From Aphrophora alni (taxonomy: Eukaryota > Arthropoda > Insecta > Hemiptera > Aphrophoridae), in assembly GCA_963513935.1 (NCBI GenBank), contig OY740772.1:11502098-11566097 (forward strand): a stretch of 64,000 nt of DNA, in the 5' to 3' direction. This document shows positions 61,540 to 64,000 of the stretch, piece after piece. Both the position numbers and the translations under genes were made by a program. Position 1 is the first letter of the stretch. Each line of letters starts with the position of its first letter. The notes under the pieces are model-generated. The model did no database searches and was not told the origin of the DNA. It saw only the letters and a list, made by a program, of their open reading frames with translations.

Positions 61540-61640
61540 AGATCTCACAAAAATTACGTTTACTTAATGTGAAACGGCAAAGTCGCCATCCTCAGTGATA
61601 CATGAGCTGCAATAACTAAACTGAACCTTTGTAATTTTAG
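61540..61640 (-). mobile_element. hammerhead-like family alpha fragment (degenerate)
   Basis: The minus strand carries 'gcagctcatgtatcactgag' and 'gatggcgactttgccgttt', then 'cattaagtaaacgtaa'. The GAAACGCG box present in other copies is deleted. Confidence 0.55.
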
Positions 61641-61762
61641 AACTTTCAATAATATTCATTGAACTAGGCTTAAAACGTACGTGTCAAAACGACACGTTTT
61701 GAATTTTCTCAATTAGGTTTAACGATTTTACTAAAATAACGTCTAAAGAGTTAAACAAAATA

Positions 61763-61858
61763 CAGTAGACTCCCTCTTAACCGGCCGATTTCCTGACAGG
61801 GTTGGCCGGTTAAAGCGGCGGCCGGTTGAGAGGTGGCCGGTTAAGAGGGAGTCCACTG
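61763..61858. mobile_element. 96-bp pogo/Tc1-mariner-type MITE
   Basis: 24-bp terminal inverted repeats begin CAGTAGACTCCCTCTTAACC (left) and CAGTGGACTCCCTCTTAACC (right, minus strand), both continuing GGCC, with one difference. TA flanks both ends (61761-61762 and 61859-61860), as expected for TA-target insertion. GGCCGGTT motifs are also internal. It is too short to encode a transposase. Confidence 0.85.
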
Positions 61859-61864
61859 TATCGA

Positions 61865-62865
61865 CAATATATTTGTTTTCTTTAGTGAAGGAACACAAAA
61901 TATTGTTCCACTCGATTCGGCTGAAGAACACTGCACAAACAACTTACGTTACATAAACGGTTCCAGGATTACAAATAGTTCTGTGAAAAGCCCCCCCCCC
62001 CCCAACTCCTTCGACGTTTTAATACATTCAATAAATCATTATTGTATCTGTTGCCTAGCATTTATTATAAATCAAAAAGTAACAATAAATAATAACAACA
62101 GCTACTGTAAACAGGGACACCACTCACAAGGAGAAATAGTAAAAGTTATTTATGATTGTTTTATTGCTCATTGGGATCACAGTTGATCTAAATATTTTCC
62201 TGTACTCATATAAACCGTGGAATAACTGCCTAAATAGGAAAAACCGTCGTTTTCCCCCCATCATTGGTGGGCGGTGTTAGCTGGTGACAATCATTGGAAG
62301 CGTAAAGGATCCAAACTATTGTTACTTTAAATTCGCATCGATGTAATTGTAACTTACAGAAGAGTGTTTACGGAAAATATTCGATAATTTATTTTTCTAA
62401 CGATGAAATTCGAAAAGATTTTATACAAACGAAAGGTTTTTTTTTTTTTTGGCTCGATAAAAATTTTCTAAAGGAACTGTGCAGTAATGTTTTGAATGGC
62501 AGCTATTTTTAAACCTTGCAGACACGTTGATTTACCTCTTTGTGAAGAACTTATTTACTAATTTCATAAAAATTGGCGCGTCCGTATGGCCGTAACTGCG
62601 TAATAACTATTCAAACGAAATGCTAAACAGCCTCGCTCCGCTCTACTGACTAGAATGAATCAGTTTCGAAGTTTAACTTGCACCAAACAGCGTCACTGAC
62701 TATTTCTGTATGTGCATCAAGCTCGGCCGTGGGAGGTTGTGCAGTTCCAAGTTCTGAAATGACCCGACGATAATTTGTAAATTTATTTTTGTAAATACGT
62801 AACTATTGGGGGTGTTTGTGTCCACCTACATCACATCTTTAGTTTGGTCAGTTTCCAGGTAGGTT
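61865..62865. other. unassigned DNA
   Basis: A C12 run near 61991 and a GC-richer stretch at about 62570-62770. No gene recognised. Confidence 0.4.
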
Positions 62866-62869
62866 TTTA

Positions 62870-63970
62870 GATTAGGTTAGGTTAGGTCAGATTTTTAGTT
62901 TTCAACTCGGTTAGGTTAGACAAACAAAAACATCATTTGCTACCTCTTTGTACTGTCTCACAAATTTGTTTTTTTTTGTGATAGTATATGTGTTTAAATT
63001 AGAGAAAATGTTAGTTTTGTAGACTTATGGTTTTAAAAAATGGGATTTGTTAGGGTTAGTTTAGAGGTCATTTTTTAAATTTCCAAATCGGTTAGGTTAG
63101 GTTACACAGACGAAAGCATCATTTTCTACCTTTTTGTACCGACTCACAAATTTGATTTTTTTGTGATAGTAACTTATATGTTGTTAAATTAGAGAAAATG
63201 TTAGTTTTGTAGACTTCTGGTTTTAAAAAATGGGGGTTTGAAATTTCCAAATCTGTCAGGTTAGGTTACATAAACGAAAGCATAATTTTTTGTACCGAAT
63301 CACAAATTTAATTTTTGTGTAATTTTTTGCTGAAATATCAATTTTGTGGATTTCTAATTTTGTATATCATTTTATATCTCCGCTAGGAATATTATACCAA
63401 TTAAAATGAATACGTTGTTTCTTCTTTCCCAACTTCGTTAATCTCACGTTTGTTGACACGTTTCGGATATACAGTACTCCATTCTCAAATCAGTACTATT
63501 AAGTGTTTTGATGATGGAATATATCCGAAACGCGTCAACAAACGTGAGATTAACGAAGCTGGGAAAGGCGGGAACAATGTACTCATTTTAACTGTAGATT
63601 TTTGTTTTCAAAAATGGGGTTTGGTGGTTAGGTTAGATTAGTTTGATCAGTTTTCCAATTTCCAACCCGGTTTGGTTGTTACACAATCGAAAACATTATT
63701 TGGTACTATCTAACAATTTTGGTTTTTTGTGATGGGATAAGTTGTTTGCAAAAATATTAATTTCATAGACTTCTGTTTAAAAAAATGGAGTTTGGTTAGG
63801 TTAGATTAGTTTGATCAGTTTTCCAACTAGGTTAGGTTAGGTTACAAAAACGAAGCATCATTTTGCTACCTCTTTGTATTGTTTCACAAATTCGATTTTT
63901 GTGATGGGATAATTTTTTTATAAATATTAATTCTTGTGTATTTTTATTTTTAAAATGGATTATGTCTGTC
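62870..63970 (+). repeat. diverged tandem array (~155-190-bp units) with TTAGG-type tracts
   Basis: Five units share 'ggttaggttaggttac', 'aaacgaaagcatcattt', 'tacctctttgta' and 'cacaaatttg', then 'agacttctggttttaaaaaa' and 'tggg'. The CACAAATTT-type landmark lies at about 62959, 63145, 63301, 63708 and 63886. The large gap contains the element at 63375-63600. Confidence 0.75.
63375..63600. mobile_element. inverted-twin element, hammerhead-like family beta, inserted in the array
   Basis: The left arm 'ttcgttaatctcacgtttgt' is mirrored by 'caaacgtgagattaacgaag'. The outer arms 'aatgaatacgttg' and 'caatgtactcatt' also pair. The right half (+ strand) has TTGATGA (63508-63514), one extra U, GGA/TCC, GAAAC and GCGTC. 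Flanking bases TGTT and AACA pair as a 4-bp stem I. The core C3 position is T. Confidence 0.6.
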
Positions 63971-64000
63971 TGCCGTCTGATATTTAATATGGGGACATAT

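Overview
This is AT-rich, intron-dominated animal DNA, almost certainly from an insect. Evidence: two exons of a conserved animal gene with clean GT/AG splice sites; many short interstitial tracts of TTAGG, the ancestral arthropod telomere unit; decayed non-LTR retrotransposon coding pieces with RNase H and reverse-transcriptase C-terminal signatures; and a very high density of inverted-repeat (MITE and foldback) elements. There is no bacterial-type gene organisation. Nearly all longer open frames are chance frames or lie inside repeats. The order of insect cannot be fixed from sequence alone.

Gene content. The only well-supported host gene is slingshot (ssh, the cofilin phosphatase), on the + strand. 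Exon A (25840-26015) and exon B (28409-28474) join in phase through a split glycine codon and encode part of the SSH N-terminal region. I found no other ssh exon, including none for the phosphatase domain. The next exon must therefore lie more than 35 kb downstream, and the previous one more than 25 kb upstream unless I missed it. On this reading most of the window is ssh intron.

Layout. 1-6 kb: foldback element, iteron-ended element E1, and three families carrying hammerhead-like motifs. 6-13 kb: inverted repeats, a duplicated block, repeat families A and B, small MITEs. 13-16.3 kb: a 1.25-kb foldback split by a retro-insertion, a hammerhead-like motif, and a 113-bp-arm palindrome holding two head-to-head tRNA-like sequences. 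16-25 kb: family A copies, a non-LTR RNase H relic, and three tandem arrays (107/109, 142 and 179 bp). 25.8-28.5 kb: ssh exons. 28.8-33 kb: element E2, a second non-LTR relic, a palindromic MITE. 35-39 kb: family B, element E3, a twin hammerhead-like element, a 148-bp array. 41-47 kb: a large GA microsatellite grown inside a family A copy, an RNase H relic, and E4, a 1.4-kb foldback with a five-copy 83-bp array and an 11-bp flanking direct repeat. 48-57 kb: a palindromic MITE, a 39-bp minisatellite, an eroded tandem repeat, a 9-bp-TSD MITE. 57-64 kb: family A copies, AT-rich DNA, a 96-bp pogo-like MITE, and a (TTAGG)-containing array split by another twin hammerhead-like element.

Two recurring themes stand out. 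First, several unrelated small elements (E1, E2, E3, and E4 in a larger form) share one plan: a short motif iterated at both ends in opposite orientation around a TTAGG-type tract. Second, CTGANGA-N-hairpin-GAAAC-GCGTH motifs, resembling type I hammerhead ribozymes of Penelope-like elements and retrozymes, recur in four families, often as inverted twins.
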